Shown piece after piece: positions 8,491-18,056 of a DNA stretch of 64,000 nucleotides. This DNA is from Lentilitoribacter sp039986595 (GTDB taxonomy: Bacteria; Pseudomonadota; Alphaproteobacteria; Rhizobiales; Rhizobiaceae), in contig JBDWQJ010000006.1 in assembly GCA_039986595.1 (NCBI GenBank), positions 124,001 to 188,000 on the forward strand. The letters run 5' to 3'. Both the position numbers and the translations under genes were made by a program. Below the pieces are notes generated by a model, which did no database searches, was not told where the DNA came from, and saw nothing but the letters and a program-made list of their open reading frames with translations. Numbering within the stretch: position 1 is the first letter of the stretch; every line of letters begins with the position of its first letter.

Positions 8491-10143
8491 CTAATGATCT
8501 TTCTGTTGCCCAATAAAGACCTGCCATGGCCCCATATTCAGTGTGCCACCATTGGTATTTTGAATACCACCCAACTCCTCGCCCAAAGCCGTCCAATTTC
8601 CCTCAGTCAGTGTAAACTGGCAGGCGGCTTCACTCAGATTGAACGCGCATAATAATGTTTGACCCTCAACTTTGCGTAGGAATGTAACTACGCTTCCATC
8701 CTGTCTTAGATCACTGTGTTCACCCACTGATAGTGCGGGATGATTTTGGCGGAACTGAATGGCTTTGCGATAGTGATGAATGAGGGCAGATTGGTCTTTC
8801 TCCTGCTCTTCAACCGACATTGCTAAATGTTCTGATGCCACTGGCAACCATGGCGAACCTTCCGAAAACCCACCATTTTGATTACTCTTTTGCCAAACCA
8901 TTGGTGTACGGCATCCATCGCGACCACGATATTCTGGCCAGAACTCAATTCCATAAGGATCTTGCAAATCTTCAAAATCAACATTGGCTTCAGGTAATCC
9001 AAGCTCTTCGCCCTGATAGAGACAAACTGAACCGCGTAGACACAAAATCATTGTCGCAAACAAACGCTGTGCAGCATCATTTAAGTTCCATCTTGACGCA
9101 TGGCGCGCGACATCATGGTTTGAAAATGCCCAGCACGCCCAACCATCGGTCGCAACCTCATCAACCTTTTGCAAAACCTCAACAATCTGAGCGGCATCAG
9201 GCTGATCTTGAGCCAAAAACTCAAACGCGTAGCACATCTGCATCAGATCATCGCCGGCTGTGTATTGACCCAAAATTTCTAAACCAAATTGCGCATCCCC
9301 AACTTCACCAACTGCGGCAGCCCCAAAGGGTTCCATCAACGCACGTAGACGGCGAAGGAACGCAAGGTTCTCAGGGCGGTTTTTATCATAAAGGTGATTT
9401 TGGTGATTATATGGATTAACCGACGGCGCAATCGTTGCATTACGCTCTTCAGGTGGCAATGCAGGGTTATCCCTTAATTCCTGATCATGGAAATAGAAGT
9501 TGATCGTATCGAGGCGAAACCCATCAACACCGCGATTTAGCCAAAATGTTGCCGCGTCTAACAGTGCATTTTGAACCTCAATATTATGCAGATTAAGATC
9601 AGGCTGGGTCGTAAGGAAGTTATGCATGAAATATTGCTCACGGCGCCCATCCCATTGCCAGGCACTACCGCCAAAAATCGACAACCAATTGTTTGGTGGT
9701 GTTCCATCCGGTTTAGGATCTGACCACACATACCAATCTGACTTTGGATTGGTTCTATCGACGCGGCTTTCTTTAAACCAAGGGTGTTGATCACTTGTAT
9801 GGCTTAAAACCAGATCGATCATCACACGAATGCCATGACGGTGTGCAGTGCTAATGACTGCGTCGAAGTCTGCTAATGTTCCAAACATCGGATCGACATC
9901 GCAATAATCACTCACGTCATAACCAAAGTCTTTCATCGGTGATGTGAAAAACGGTGAAATCCAAATCGCATCTACACCCAATGTGGCGATATACGGAATG
10001 CGCTGGACAATGCCTGCAAGATCACCAATCCCATCACCATTGCTATCTTGATAGCTGCGAGGGTAGATTTGATAGATGACGGCACCGCGCCACCAGTCTT
10101 TGTTTGTAGCGTTATCCAATAAGGGAGCTGCTGCAAGATTCAT
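8491..10143 (-). CDS. aglA: Alpha-glucosidase AglA (GH13 family)
   Basis: A 550-residue GH13 enzyme of the oligo-1,6-glucosidase/alpha-glucosidase group. It opens with DWWRGAVIYQIYPRSYQD and keeps the four conserved GH13 regions: DLVLSHTSDQHPWF, GFRLDTINFYF (nucleophile Asp), VGEVGD (acid/base Glu) and FSNHDVARH (third Asp with His). No signal peptide is seen, so it acts in the cytoplasm on imported sucrose, maltose, trehalose or similar glucosides. It lies between the permease gene aglG (11-bp gap) and aglK. The substrate range is inferred from the family and operon. Confidence 0.93.
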   Translation of the reverse strand: MNLAAAPLLDNATNKDWWRGAVIYQIYPRSYQDSNGDGIGDLAGIVQRIPYIATLGVDAIWISPFFTSPMKDFGYDVSDYCDVDPMFGTLADFDAVISTAHRHGIRVMIDLVLSHTSDQHPWFKESRVDRTNPKSDWYVWSDPKPDGTPPNNWLSIFGGSAWQWDGRREQYFMHNFLTTQPDLNLHNIEVQNALLDAATFWLNRGVDGFRLDTINFYFHDQELRDNPALPPEERNATIAPSVNPYNHQNHLYDKNRPENLAFLRRLRALMEPFGAAAVGEVGDAQFGLEILGQYTAGDDLMQMCYAFEFLAQDQPDAAQIVEVLQKVDEVATDGWACWAFSNHDVARHASRWNLNDAAQRLFATMILCLRGSVCLYQGEELGLPEANVDFEDLQDPYGIEFWPEYRGRDGCRTPMVWQKSNQNGGFSEGSPWLPVASEHLAMSVEEQEKDQSALIHHYRKAIQFRQNHPALSVGEHSDLRQDGSVVTFLRKVEGQTLLCAFNLSEAACQFTLTEGNWTALGEELGGIQNTNGGTLNMGPWQVFIGQQKDH

Positions 10144-10154
10144 AACAATTATTC

Positions 10155-11309
10155 CTATTTAACAGAACCAGCTAAAAGACCACGAACCAGGTACTTTTGC
10201 ATCGCAAAGAAGACAATTAATGGCACGGCAATGGAGACAAACGCAGCTGTTGCTAAGATTTCCCAATTCCCTCCTCGTGTGCCAAGTAATTCAACAATTT
10301 GGTTGGTCATTACCGTTGTCTCGCCCGTCGCATCAATCAAGAACACTTTAGCGACCAACAAGTCATTCCAAGTCCACAAGAACTGAAAGATTGCAAAGGA
10401 TGCAAGCGCTGGGAACGACAATGGTAATATGATTTTGGTAAAGATTTGGAAATCAGTCGCACCATCGACGCGAGCGTTTTCAATGATATCCTTGGGTAAT
10501 CCAACCATATAATTTCGAAGTAGATATATCGCAAGCGGCAGACCAAATCCGGTATGCGCAAGCCATACCCCCAGATAGCCTTTTCCGATACCAATACCCA
10601 AATGCAACCGTAAGAGCGGTATCAGCGCGAGTTGAAGTGGCACCACAAGCAAACCAACAACAATTGCAATTAAGATAGCGCGTCCCGGGAAATCCATCCA
10701 AGCAAGAGCGTAAGCAGCAAATGCTGCAATCACAATTGGTATAATCGTGGCAGGGATGGTCACCGTCAGCGTGTTAAAAAACGCCTTTGCCATACTATCA
10801 GTGCTATTGCCGCTAAACAGAACGTTATCATAGTTTGCAAACGTAAATTCAGGCGGTGTCGTCGCTGTCACAAACACGCGTTGCCCGCGTCCTGTTAATT
10901 CCTCAGGGCTTGTCCAACGATACGTTCCATCGGAGAGCACCATCATAGCCTCACCATCTTTAAGTTCAGCAGTATCGCCAGCGGTATTTACATCAATTGC
11001 GCGCGATGAAGTACCCCAAACGCTAATCTCAGCATCACCGGCTTCGCCAAACAGATTGCCTTCAACAATATAAAGGCCATCCTTTAAAACTTGATTGCCC
11101 TCATCATCAGGATCAGCCGCGCGCAACGTTAGATTCTGTTGCGTTGGAAATAGCGATTCCCACCAACCCGAACTTGAAATCTGGTCCGCAGTTCTAAAGG
11201 ACGAAACCAGCAAACCAAATGTTGGGAACAACCACAAAGCTACAAGTAGGACGACTGAAATCTGAACAACCCAATTAAGGCTGGATTTTTTTCCGGCAAT
11301 ATTATCCAT
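10155..11309 (-). CDS. aglG: Alpha-glucoside ABC transporter permease AglG
   Basis: 384 residues from the ATG at 11309. The frame extends to 11345, but the later ATG has the ribosome site AAGGAG eight bases upstream and overlaps the aglF stop (TGATG). The order is one N-terminal membrane helix (residues about 12-32), a large soluble insert of about 110 residues rich in acidic residues, and then the MalG-like five-helix core with the EAA loop (ENARVDGATDFQIFTKIILP). The long periplasmic insert appears to be normal for AglG proteins. It pairs with AglF to form the membrane channel. Confidence 0.9.
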   Translation of the reverse strand: MDNIAGKKSSLNWVVQISVVLLVALWLFPTFGLLVSSFRTADQISSSGWWESLFPTQQNLTLRAADPDDEGNQVLKDGLYIVEGNLFGEAGDAEISVWGTSSRAIDVNTAGDTAELKDGEAMMVLSDGTYRWTSPEELTGRGQRVFVTATTPPEFTFANYDNVLFSGNSTDSMAKAFFNTLTVTIPATIIPIVIAAFAAYALAWMDFPGRAILIAIVVGLLVVPLQLALIPLLRLHLGIGIGKGYLGVWLAHTGFGLPLAIYLLRNYMVGLPKDIIENARVDGATDFQIFTKIILPLSFPALASFAIFQFLWTWNDLLVAKVFLIDATGETTVMTNQIVELLGTRGGNWEILATAAFVSIAVPLIVFFAMQKYLVRGLLAGSVK

Positions 11310-12523
11310 CACTTCATCTCCTTGCGGGCGTTGTAAACATTCCAAACCAGGATTGGGCTAACAAGCAGCATGATGATCATTGCTGATGCTGAACCAACAC
11401 CCCAGTCATTTGCGCGGAATAATTTGTCAAACATGTAGTTTGCCAAAACCTGTGTCTCCCATTGGCCATTTGTCATCGCAAACACAATGTCAAAGACCTT
11501 CAACACCACCAGCGTGATTGTTGTCCACACAACGACGATTGTACCTGAAATCTGTGGCATCTTGATCTTAAAGAACACTTGAAAAGGATTAGCACCATCA
11601 ACAATGGATGCTTCAATTGTTTCCTCAGGTATTCCGCGCAGTGCAGCTGATAAAATAACCATCGCAAAGCCTGTTTGGATCCAAATGAGCACGACCATGA
11701 GCAAGAAAGAGTTCCAACCGGGAATAGTAAGCCAAGTTTGCGGCTCACCATAAGGATGAACGGATGTGAAGGCACCTAGCGCCAATGATAAAAATGAATA
11801 GGCTATATATGCAAGAACAGCGATAGCGATCCCGCGCATCAAAGCGCCACCTTTTTCGCGGATTGCTTGGTACAAACCATAGGCTACATATGCTGCGATA
11901 CCCGCAGCACATAACATGAGTAGCCCAGGAATAAGACGCAGTATCAACCACGAGCCTGCACCACCATCAAACTGCAGCCAAACAGCATTTAATACGCCAA
12001 TCTGGGCCTGATCAACCGGGCGCGTATCGTAAATTAGCTTAAAGATAACTGCCGCACCGACGAATGAGATTGCCATTGGCATAAATATCAGAGATTTTGC
12101 AATCGACCCCCATTTAATCCGGTCGGTGAGTTGAGCTGCAAGCAAACCACAAGCGGTCGAAGCTGCTGGTACAATGATGAGCCAAAGCATATTATTTCGC
12201 ATGGCTTCCCAAAATTTAGGTTCTGCCATCATCTGCTGGTAATTAGCTAATCCAACAAAGGCACCTGCCTGGTTGCGATCTGTGACTGAATACCAAAATG
12301 TAGCAACAACCGGATATGCTAGGTAAATCCCTAACGCTGCCATTGCAGGAAAAACAAATAGCCATGGCCTAATCATATTGGCGCGATTAATATTGCGGCC
12401 AGCCATAGCCCCTTTTGCGGGAAATAAAACTTTATCAAGAATTTGGTTTGACAGATAAAAATATAAAAGACATCCGCCAACGCCTAAGAATATTGTGAGT
12501 AACCCTTTATAAGCAGCTTCCAT
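11309..12523 (-). CDS. aglF: Alpha-glucoside ABC transporter permease AglF
   Basis: A 404-residue MalF-type inner-membrane permease with the EAA motif EASIVDGANPFQVFFKIKMP. The N-terminus carries an extra hydrophobic helix (LLTIFLGVGGCLLYFYL) about 50 residues before the first conserved helix (PWLFVFPAMAALGIYLAYP), and the ATG at 12523 has a GGGAG ribosome site. A shorter form starting at the internal Met near residue 50 is possible. It follows aglE after a 103-bp gap that holds a hairpin and overlaps aglG. Confidence 0.9.
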   Translation of the reverse strand: MEAAYKGLLTIFLGVGGCLLYFYLSNQILDKVLFPAKGAMAGRNINRANMIRPWLFVFPAMAALGIYLAYPVVATFWYSVTDRNQAGAFVGLANYQQMMAEPKFWEAMRNNMLWLIIVPAASTACGLLAAQLTDRIKWGSIAKSLIFMPMAISFVGAAVIFKLIYDTRPVDQAQIGVLNAVWLQFDGGAGSWLILRLIPGLLMLCAAGIAAYVAYGLYQAIREKGGALMRGIAIAVLAYIAYSFLSLALGAFTSVHPYGEPQTWLTIPGWNSFLLMVVLIWIQTGFAMVILSAALRGIPEETIEASIVDGANPFQVFFKIKMPQISGTIVVVWTTITLVVLKVFDIVFAMTNGQWETQVLANYMFDKLFRANDWGVGSASAMIIMLLVSPILVWNVYNARKEMK

Positions 12524-12581
12524 CAGACACTCCCGATCCCCTGTCTAAAGTTTTATACATCGCTTAAAACGAAGTCATGAA

Positions 12582-12606
12582 ATAGCCCCAACCGGGTTGG
12601 GACTAT
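12582..12606 (-). other. Intercistronic stem-loop between aglE and aglF
   Basis: An 11-bp stem with one G-U pair (read on the minus strand, ATAGTCCCAAC / GTTGGGGCTAT) and a 3-base loop stands 20 bases after the aglE stop. There is no strong T-tract. Such loops after binding-protein genes commonly stabilise that part of the message and lower expression of the permease genes. The function here is inferred. Confidence 0.6.
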
Positions 12607-12626
12607 TTGTTTCTCATATTGCAAGA

Positions 12627-13904
12627 TTACTTCAAAGCATCCCAGCTTTTTTGAATGCCGGATGCAACTTCTCCAGCGTCTTTGCCGCCGACATAGTCAA
12701 CCATACCAGTCCAGAATGAACCTGCACCCACACCACCTGGCATAAGGTCAGAACCATCAAAGCGGAATGTTGTCGCACCAAGAAGGATTTCGTTCATCTT
12801 AGCAGTAGACTTGTCTGAGAACTTAGACACATCAACACCTTTATGTGGCGTTAGGAAACCACCCAACTCCATATAGATTTCGTGGGCTGCTGGGTCTTGA
12901 AGATACGCTATTAGATCATGCGCAGCTTGGTTCTCATTTGTGATTGCCCACAAAGTACCAGCACCAAGGACTGGTGAACCAAGATCTTTTCCCGCATAGG
13001 CAGGGAAGTAGAAGAAGTCAGCGTCTTCTCCCACTTCAGTACCTTCTGGGAAGAATGCTGGAATAAACGAAGCTTGACGATGCATGTAGCATTGTGGAGG
13101 TGATGAGAACATGCCTTTAGGGCTATCACGGAAATCAGTTGAAGCAACTGCACCTGAACCACCAACAACATATTTGTCATTGAGTGCAAACGCACCAAAC
13201 TCGTTAATGGCAGCAATCACAGCAGGATCATCAAATTTAAGTTCGTTAGATACCCACTTGTCGTACATTGCAGGTGACTGCGTACGAAGCATCATGTCTT
13301 CAACCCAGTCAGTTGCAGGCCAACCTGTTGCACCACCGGAACCCAGACCAATACACCATGGTGTACCGCCATCAGCAACGATCTGATCTGTTAGCGCTTT
13401 AAGCTCTTCCATTGTTGTTGGAATTTCATAGCCAGCATCTTCAAAGTTTTCAGGGCTATACCAAACAAGTGATTTCACATCCACTTTGTAGAAGAAACCA
13501 TAAAGGTTATCAGCGCCATTCTCATCTGCATATGTGCCTAGATCAACCCATGAAGATCCAGCTGCATAATTTGTATTTACCCAATCAGCTGTGCCGTCTT
13601 TAAGTGGTGTTAAAAAACCACGCTTTGCCATATCAGCTGCAAGTCCTGGCTGCGGGAACACCGCAACATTTGGCGCAGAACCAGCTTCCGCATCAATCAT
13701 GATTTGTTGCTCAAAGCTATCAGAACCAACATAGCGCACGTCATGTCCTGATTTGGATGCGAAATCGCCCAATACTTTTTCAATTTTCTCTTGGTCAGGT
13801 CCAAGCCATGGACCAAACACAGTTAGCTGCTCAGCTTGAGCAGTTGCGCCCAATGCCATAGAGGCAGCGCCAGCTAACAAAAATTGTTTCATCATCTGTT
13901 TCAT
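12627..13904 (-). CDS. aglE: Alpha-glucoside ABC transporter substrate-binding protein AglE
   Basis: 425 residues from the ATG at 13904, chosen because GGGAGAAG precedes it and a clean signal peptide follows (MKQMMKQFLLAGAASMALG, cleavage after ATAQA). The mature protein is a MalE-like extracellular solute-binding protein (LTVFGPWLGPDQEKIE). It is the first gene of the operon and should be expressed most. The divergent repressor gene aglR and the 20-bp palindrome at 13962-13981 lie directly upstream, which fits sugar-induced expression. Confidence 0.92.
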   Translation of the reverse strand: MKQMMKQFLLAGAASMALGATAQAEQLTVFGPWLGPDQEKIEKVLGDFASKSGHDVRYVGSDSFEQQIMIDAEAGSAPNVAVFPQPGLAADMAKRGFLTPLKDGTADWVNTNYAAGSSWVDLGTYADENGADNLYGFFYKVDVKSLVWYSPENFEDAGYEIPTTMEELKALTDQIVADGGTPWCIGLGSGGATGWPATDWVEDMMLRTQSPAMYDKWVSNELKFDDPAVIAAINEFGAFALNDKYVVGGSGAVASTDFRDSPKGMFSSPPQCYMHRQASFIPAFFPEGTEVGEDADFFYFPAYAGKDLGSPVLGAGTLWAITNENQAAHDLIAYLQDPAAHEIYMELGGFLTPHKGVDVSKFSDKSTAKMNEILLGATTFRFDGSDLMPGGVGAGSFWTGMVDYVGGKDAGEVASGIQKSWDALK

Positions 13905-13961
13905 AAGATCTTCTCCCGGTTTATGCATCGCCAATCTCTAAAACGATACATATTTAAATTA

Positions 13962-13981
13962 TTTCCAAAGCGCTTTGGAAA
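13962..13981. promoter_or_regulatory. LacI-type operator, likely AglR binding site
   Basis: A perfect 20-bp palindrome, TTTCCAAAGCGCTTTGGAAA, lies 58 bp upstream of the aglE start. Its core AAAGCGCTTT has the central CG and symmetrical arms expected of LacI/GalR operators. It lies in the aglE-aglR intergenic region, so AglR is the obvious ligand. Confidence 0.82.
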
Positions 13982-14126
13982 ATTCATTATAGCAACTTTC
14001 ATAACAGACTTGTCAAGCAAGATATTTTAATCAATAAATTCAGATAGATAGAAAACAACCATTATACTAATACGATTCTCTTATTAAAACTAAAATGTGA
14101 ATATGAACAAAAATTGCATTGATTTT

Positions 14127-14141
14127 GATAGCGCTTTAAGT
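14127..14141. promoter_or_regulatory. Possible weak second AglR site before aglR
   Basis: The segment around 14130-14137 (AGCGCTTT) repeats eight bases of the perfect operator but the arms are poorly symmetrical. It ends 12 bp before the aglR start, which would suit autoregulation. This is a weak match. Confidence 0.35.
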
Positions 14142-14152
14142 AAAGTTACCTC

Positions 14153-15184
14153 ATGAATTTAAAGGAACTTTCAGAGCTACTTAATTTAAGTCAAACCACA
14201 GTAAGCAGGGCACTGAACGGCTTTCCGGAAGTATCCGAGCGTACGCGTGAGCGTGTTCAAAAAGCAGCAAAACAAAACAACTATGCGCCTAACAAGGCAG
14301 CAAGGGGCTTGGCAACTGGTCAAGCCCTGACGATTGGTCATGTGATTTCGACAACCAATCAAAACGAAATGGTAAACCCAGTTTTTGGTGACTTTGTCGC
14401 GGGGGTGGGTGAGGTTTATTCCAAAAATGGCTATAAAATGATCTTATCAATCGTGCCACCAGGAGAGGATGAATACCAGGTTTATCGCGAGTTTAAAGCT
14501 CAAAGCACGGTTGATGCTGTCGTGGTGCAGAGCCCATCGGTGAATGACGGAAGAATTGAGTTCTTAAACGAACTGGGTATTCCCTTTATTGTTCACGGCA
14601 GAGCCAGCGAATGCACCCTTCCCTATGCATGGCTTGATGTAAACAACAGATCAGCTTTTGTTCGCGCTACTGATTTCTTGCACGATTTGGGACATCGCCG
14701 CATTGCATTGCTCAATGGTCGCGAGCATATGGATTTTGCCCATAGACGCCGACAAGGCTATGAAAACTCGCTGCAGGCGCACGGCATCGAGATTGACCAA
14801 AGCATAATTTTCTCATCAGACATGACTGAAAGCTATGGATATCAAAGAACCGCAGAACTGCTGAAATCAGACAACCCACCAACCGCACTTTTAACGGCAT
14901 CCATCATTGTTGCATTAGGTGCAAGACGCGCAGTTCAAGAAGCAGGGTTAATTGTTGGTCAAGATATATCCATCGTTACGCATGATGACCGGTTATCTTA
15001 TTTTCACAACAGTGCAGACGTGCCAATGTTTACCGCAACAAAATCATCGGTGAGAGAAGCTGGTCAACATCTTGCAGAACTTCTCATTCAAATGATCGCA
15101 AATCCATTGATGGAGCCACCAAATGAATTGCTTGAGGTGGAATTGACCATTGGCCAATCAACCGGCCCAGCGCCATCGCGATAA
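14153..15184 (+). CDS. aglR: LacI-family transcriptional regulator AglR
   Basis: 343 residues. The N-terminal helix-turn-helix (LKELSELLNLSQTTVSRALN) and hinge (YAPNKAARGLATG) are complete and are followed by a periplasmic-binding-like sensor domain. It is transcribed divergently from aglEFGAK, and the family normally represses its neighbouring operon until the sugar binds. The ATG at 14153 leaves almost no residues before the HTH, which is usual for the family; the ribosome site is weak (AAGTAAAG). Confidence 0.9.
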   Translation: MNLKELSELLNLSQTTVSRALNGFPEVSERTRERVQKAAKQNNYAPNKAARGLATGQALTIGHVISTTNQNEMVNPVFGDFVAGVGEVYSKNGYKMILSIVPPGEDEYQVYREFKAQSTVDAVVVQSPSVNDGRIEFLNELGIPFIVHGRASECTLPYAWLDVNNRSAFVRATDFLHDLGHRRIALLNGREHMDFAHRRRQGYENSLQAHGIEIDQSIIFSSDMTESYGYQRTAELLKSDNPPTALLTASIIVALGARRAVQEAGLIVGQDISIVTHDDRLSYFHNSADVPMFTATKSSVREAGQHLAELLIQMIANPLMEPPNELLEVELTIGQSTGPAPSR

Positions 15185-15198
15185 AATATATAGAGCGA

Positions 15199-16230
15199 CT
15201 AGCGTGAAAGCTCGACAATCACCTTAATCAACCCGCCACGATCAGAGGCTAATTTCACAAATCGATCAGCTAATTCTTCGCGCCCGATAACTGCAGAACA
15301 CAAAGCATCGGTATCTATTTGCTTTTCACGAATTGCAGACATCACCCAATCAAAATCTGATGCAAGCGCGTTACGGCTTCCTATGAGACGCATCTCTCTT
15401 TTGTGAAATTCCGGATCTGAAAATGTGATGTTATCTTTAACAACACTGACCAAAATATATGAACCGCCATGCCCAACCGCTGCAAATCCAGTTTCTATAG
15501 CACCTTTATGACCACTTGCATCAAAGACGGCATCAAAGCCTTCACCATCTGTTGCGGCTATCGCATCATCAATGCTTTGATAGCCGCGATTAAAACCAAA
15601 GTCTTTAATTGCCATTTCAAGACGCTTTTCATCTAAATCAAGCAATGAAACTTGTGCGCCTTTAAGCTGTGCAAACAGCGCCACACCAATACCAATTGGA
15701 CCAACACCTGTGATCAACACATGATCATCTTCACCAATTTCAGATCGCTGAACCGCATGCGCACCTATGGCTAAAAATTCAACCATCGCAGCCTGTAGTG
15801 GGCTTAACCCATCCGCCAGAATAAGGTTTTGTGATGGCACAGCCAGTTGCGGGGTTAATCCACCATCACGATGCACACCCATAACTTCAATATTTGTACA
15901 GCAATTTGGTTTGCCACGTTTACAAGCGCGACACTTGCCGCAAGATATATAAGGATTAATAACAACGAGATCGCCTTCTGACCATCCCTCACCGTCTTTT
16001 ATTACGCGGCCACTTAGCTCATGCCCAATGACACGTGGATATTGAAGATATGGGTGCTTACCTTCCAAAATATGATAATCAGTACCGCATAGTCCAACCG
16101 CACAAATATCGATTAGCACCCAACCTTCGGGAATATCAGTAACCGCAGGCCGCTCTTCCAAAACAAATCTGCCAGGCTCTACGACGACACCTGTCATTCC
16201 AACACCTACTGGTCCGCTATTACCGCTCAT
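15199..16230 (-). CDS. Zinc-dependent alcohol (sugar-acid/polyol type) dehydrogenase
   Basis: A 343-residue medium-chain dehydrogenase. Catalytic zinc ligands are visible at Cys48 (GLCGTDYH) and His70-Glu71 (GHE), and the structural zinc site is SCGKCRACKRGKPNCC. The cofactor motif is GVGPIGIG. Similar proteins oxidise sugar acids such as L-gulonate or L-galactonate, or polyols. It overlaps the stop of the ABC ATPase gene by ATGA, so it belongs to the ribose-type transporter operon and probably acts on the imported substrate. Confidence 0.87.
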   Translation of the reverse strand: MSGNSGPVGVGMTGVVVEPGRFVLEERPAVTDIPEGWVLIDICAVGLCGTDYHILEGKHPYLQYPRVIGHELSGRVIKDGEGWSEGDLVVINPYISCGKCRACKRGKPNCCTNIEVMGVHRDGGLTPQLAVPSQNLILADGLSPLQAAMVEFLAIGAHAVQRSEIGEDDHVLITGVGPIGIGVALFAQLKGAQVSLLDLDEKRLEMAIKDFGFNRGYQSIDDAIAATDGEGFDAVFDASGHKGAIETGFAAVGHGGSYILVSVVKDNITFSDPEFHKREMRLIGSRNALASDFDWVMSAIREKQIDTDALCSAVIGREELADRFVKLASDRGGLIKVIVELSR

Positions 16231-17012
16231 TTATCTTCCCCCCGCGGCCTCCACCCATCAGGTAAAGTCCCCTTAATAATCAAACTCAATATGTCATCCT
16301 TATTAACATCATTAATTCGGAATGCTCCAACATTTTTTCCCTTGTTCATAACCATGACACGGTCACAAAGTTCAAAAACATCGTGCATATCATGGCTAAT
16401 TAAAAAGATACCAATGCCTTCACTTTTAAGCTTCATAATCAACTCAGAAACCATAGCCGTTTCAGAGGGACCCAGTGCTGCGGTCGGCTCATCCATAATC
16501 AACACCTTGGCTTGAAAATAGATAGCTCTTGCAATTGCGATCACCTGTCTTTGTCCACCGGATAAACGTGCGACAGGATCACGTAAATTTTTGAAATTGG
16601 GGTTTAATTGGCGAAGTGCTTCAGTCGCTTCCACCAACATGCGCGGCTCATCTAAATTTCCAAACCGCGTTTTGAGTTCTCGCCCCATAAATAGATTTGC
16701 CGGCGCATCTAAATGATTAGCCAATGCAAGCGTTTGGTAGATAGTTTCAATACCGTATGTGCGGGCATCTTGCGGAGAATTGAGTATCGCATTGTCATTG
16801 TTTACAAGGATATCGCCACTTGTCTGCGACATCGCTCCTGATAAAATTCGCATCAAACAGGATTTGCCAGCACCGTTATGCCCCAACACGCCCACAACTT
16901 CACCAGGATACAAATCAACAGAAACACCTTCGACCGCATGTATACCGCCAAATTGCTTATGAATATCAACCATCTTGACGAGTGGTGCTAGCGATGTTGA
17001 GGCATTCAACAT
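16227..17012 (-). CDS. Sugar ABC transporter ATP-binding protein (single-domain, FrcA-like)
   Basis: 261 residues with one ABC domain only: Walker A GHNGAGKS, signature LSGGQRQVIAIARA, Walker B VLIMDEPTAALG, and switch region LISHDMHDVF. Most RbsA-class ATPases have two fused domains; single-domain versions such as FrcA work as homodimers. It follows the binding-protein gene after a 75-bp gap containing a hairpin and overlaps the dehydrogenase gene. Confidence 0.9.
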   Translation of the reverse strand: MLNASTSLAPLVKMVDIHKQFGGIHAVEGVSVDLYPGEVVGVLGHNGAGKSCLMRILSGAMSQTSGDILVNNDNAILNSPQDARTYGIETIYQTLALANHLDAPANLFMGRELKTRFGNLDEPRMLVEATEALRQLNPNFKNLRDPVARLSGGQRQVIAIARAIYFQAKVLIMDEPTAALGPSETAMVSELIMKLKSEGIGIFLISHDMHDVFELCDRVMVMNKGKNVGAFRINDVNKDDILSLIIKGTLPDGWRPRGEDK

Positions 17013-17043
17013 AAAAAAATCCTGAAATAATGTGGTTATATTT

Positions 17044-17068
17044 GATCAGCGGCACGTAACCGCTGACC
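17044..17068 (-). other. Intercistronic stem-loop after the sugar-binding-protein gene
   Basis: A 9-bp stem with one wobble pair (GATCAGCGG / CCGCTGACC on the plus strand) and a 7-base loop lies 20 bases after the binding-protein stop and before the ATPase gene. Its position matches the loops after the other two binding-protein genes in this window. Confidence 0.6.
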
Positions 17069-17087
17069 AAGTTTTAATAGGCAAGTT

Positions 17088-18026
17088 CTAGTAAAGAACG
17101 TTTTGCGCAACAGGGGTATCGATGTTCTCTTTTGTGACCAAAACAACACCTGTATCGATAAAGTCTGTAACTTCTTTGCCTGCAAGAATATCAGCAACAG
17201 CATTTACACCAAGCTCACCCATCTGGAATGAACCTTGCACTGCTGTTGCAAGCAATGTGCCGCTCTTGACCATGTCTTGCAAATCAGAGTTTCCGTCAAA
17301 ACCAATAGCAGTGATCTGACCAGCTTTACCTGCTTGTTCGATTGCCCGACCCATGCCAATTGCCGTTGGCTCGTTCGCACCAAAGATACCAACAAGCTCA
17401 TTCGCTGCTAGAATATCTGTTGTCTGGTTCAAAGCCGTTGCCATTTGCGATTGCGAGTAAAATGGACCAACGATTTCTGCCTTCGAGTTTGCTGTCATAT
17501 GCTCAACAAAACAACCAACTCGGCCAATTTCTGAGCCAACACCAGCCACATATGACATCACCGCAACTTTGCCTGTCATACCTGCATTGTCGATCATAAG
17601 TTGAGCTGCTTGCTTACCAGCTGCGCAGTTGTCAGTCGACAAAAATGCCTGATAATATTGCTCATTACCTTCGGCCAATGCGCTATCAATAATCGCAACT
17701 GGAATACCTGATTCAAACGCACGTTTAACAACAGGTGCAAGAGCTTCAGGATCTGATGGCGCAAGCACAATACCCGCAACACTGCGGTTAATTGCGTTTT
17801 CAACAAGTGCGACTTGATCTGCAATTGCAGATTCAGCTGCAGGACCATTAAACGTCATTGTGTGCTCTGAATGATTTGCAATCGCAGCTGTCGCACCTTT
17901 GTTGACGTTTTGCCAAAAGCTTGAATTTGTTGTTTTCACAATAACGGCAATTTCACCAGCCATTGCCGTTGAGGCTGTCATCGCAAACACGCTTGTTGCA
18001 AGTAGTGCTGTCATTAATTTCTTCAT
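17088..18026 (-). CDS. Ribose/fructose-type ABC transporter substrate-binding protein
   Basis: 312 residues with a signal peptide (MKKLMTALLATSVFAMTAST, cleavage after AMA) and an RbsB-type two-lobe fold (EIAVIVKTTNSSFWQNVNKG at the mature start, IGFDGNSDLQDMVKSG near the C-terminus). GGGAGGAAACC precedes the ATG. It is the second gene of a permease-binding protein-ATPase-dehydrogenase operon. The ligand cannot be read from the sequence. Confidence 0.92.
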   Translation of the reverse strand: MKKLMTALLATSVFAMTASTAMAGEIAVIVKTTNSSFWQNVNKGATAAIANHSEHTMTFNGPAAESAIADQVALVENAINRSVAGIVLAPSDPEALAPVVKRAFESGIPVAIIDSALAEGNEQYYQAFLSTDNCAAGKQAAQLMIDNAGMTGKVAVMSYVAGVGSEIGRVGCFVEHMTANSKAEIVGPFYSQSQMATALNQTTDILAANELVGIFGANEPTAIGMGRAIEQAGKAGQITAIGFDGNSDLQDMVKSGTLLATAVQGSFQMGELGVNAVADILAGKEVTDFIDTGVVLVTKENIDTPVAQNVLY

Positions 18027-18056
18027 GGTTTCCTCCCGTTTGAAGATGTTAGATGA

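Noticed and set aside
8820..9419. Open frame of 199 codons on the plus strand
   Set aside because: It lies wholly antisense to the GH13 gene aglA, is rich in His, Gln and Pro without a recognisable domain, and has no ribosome site.
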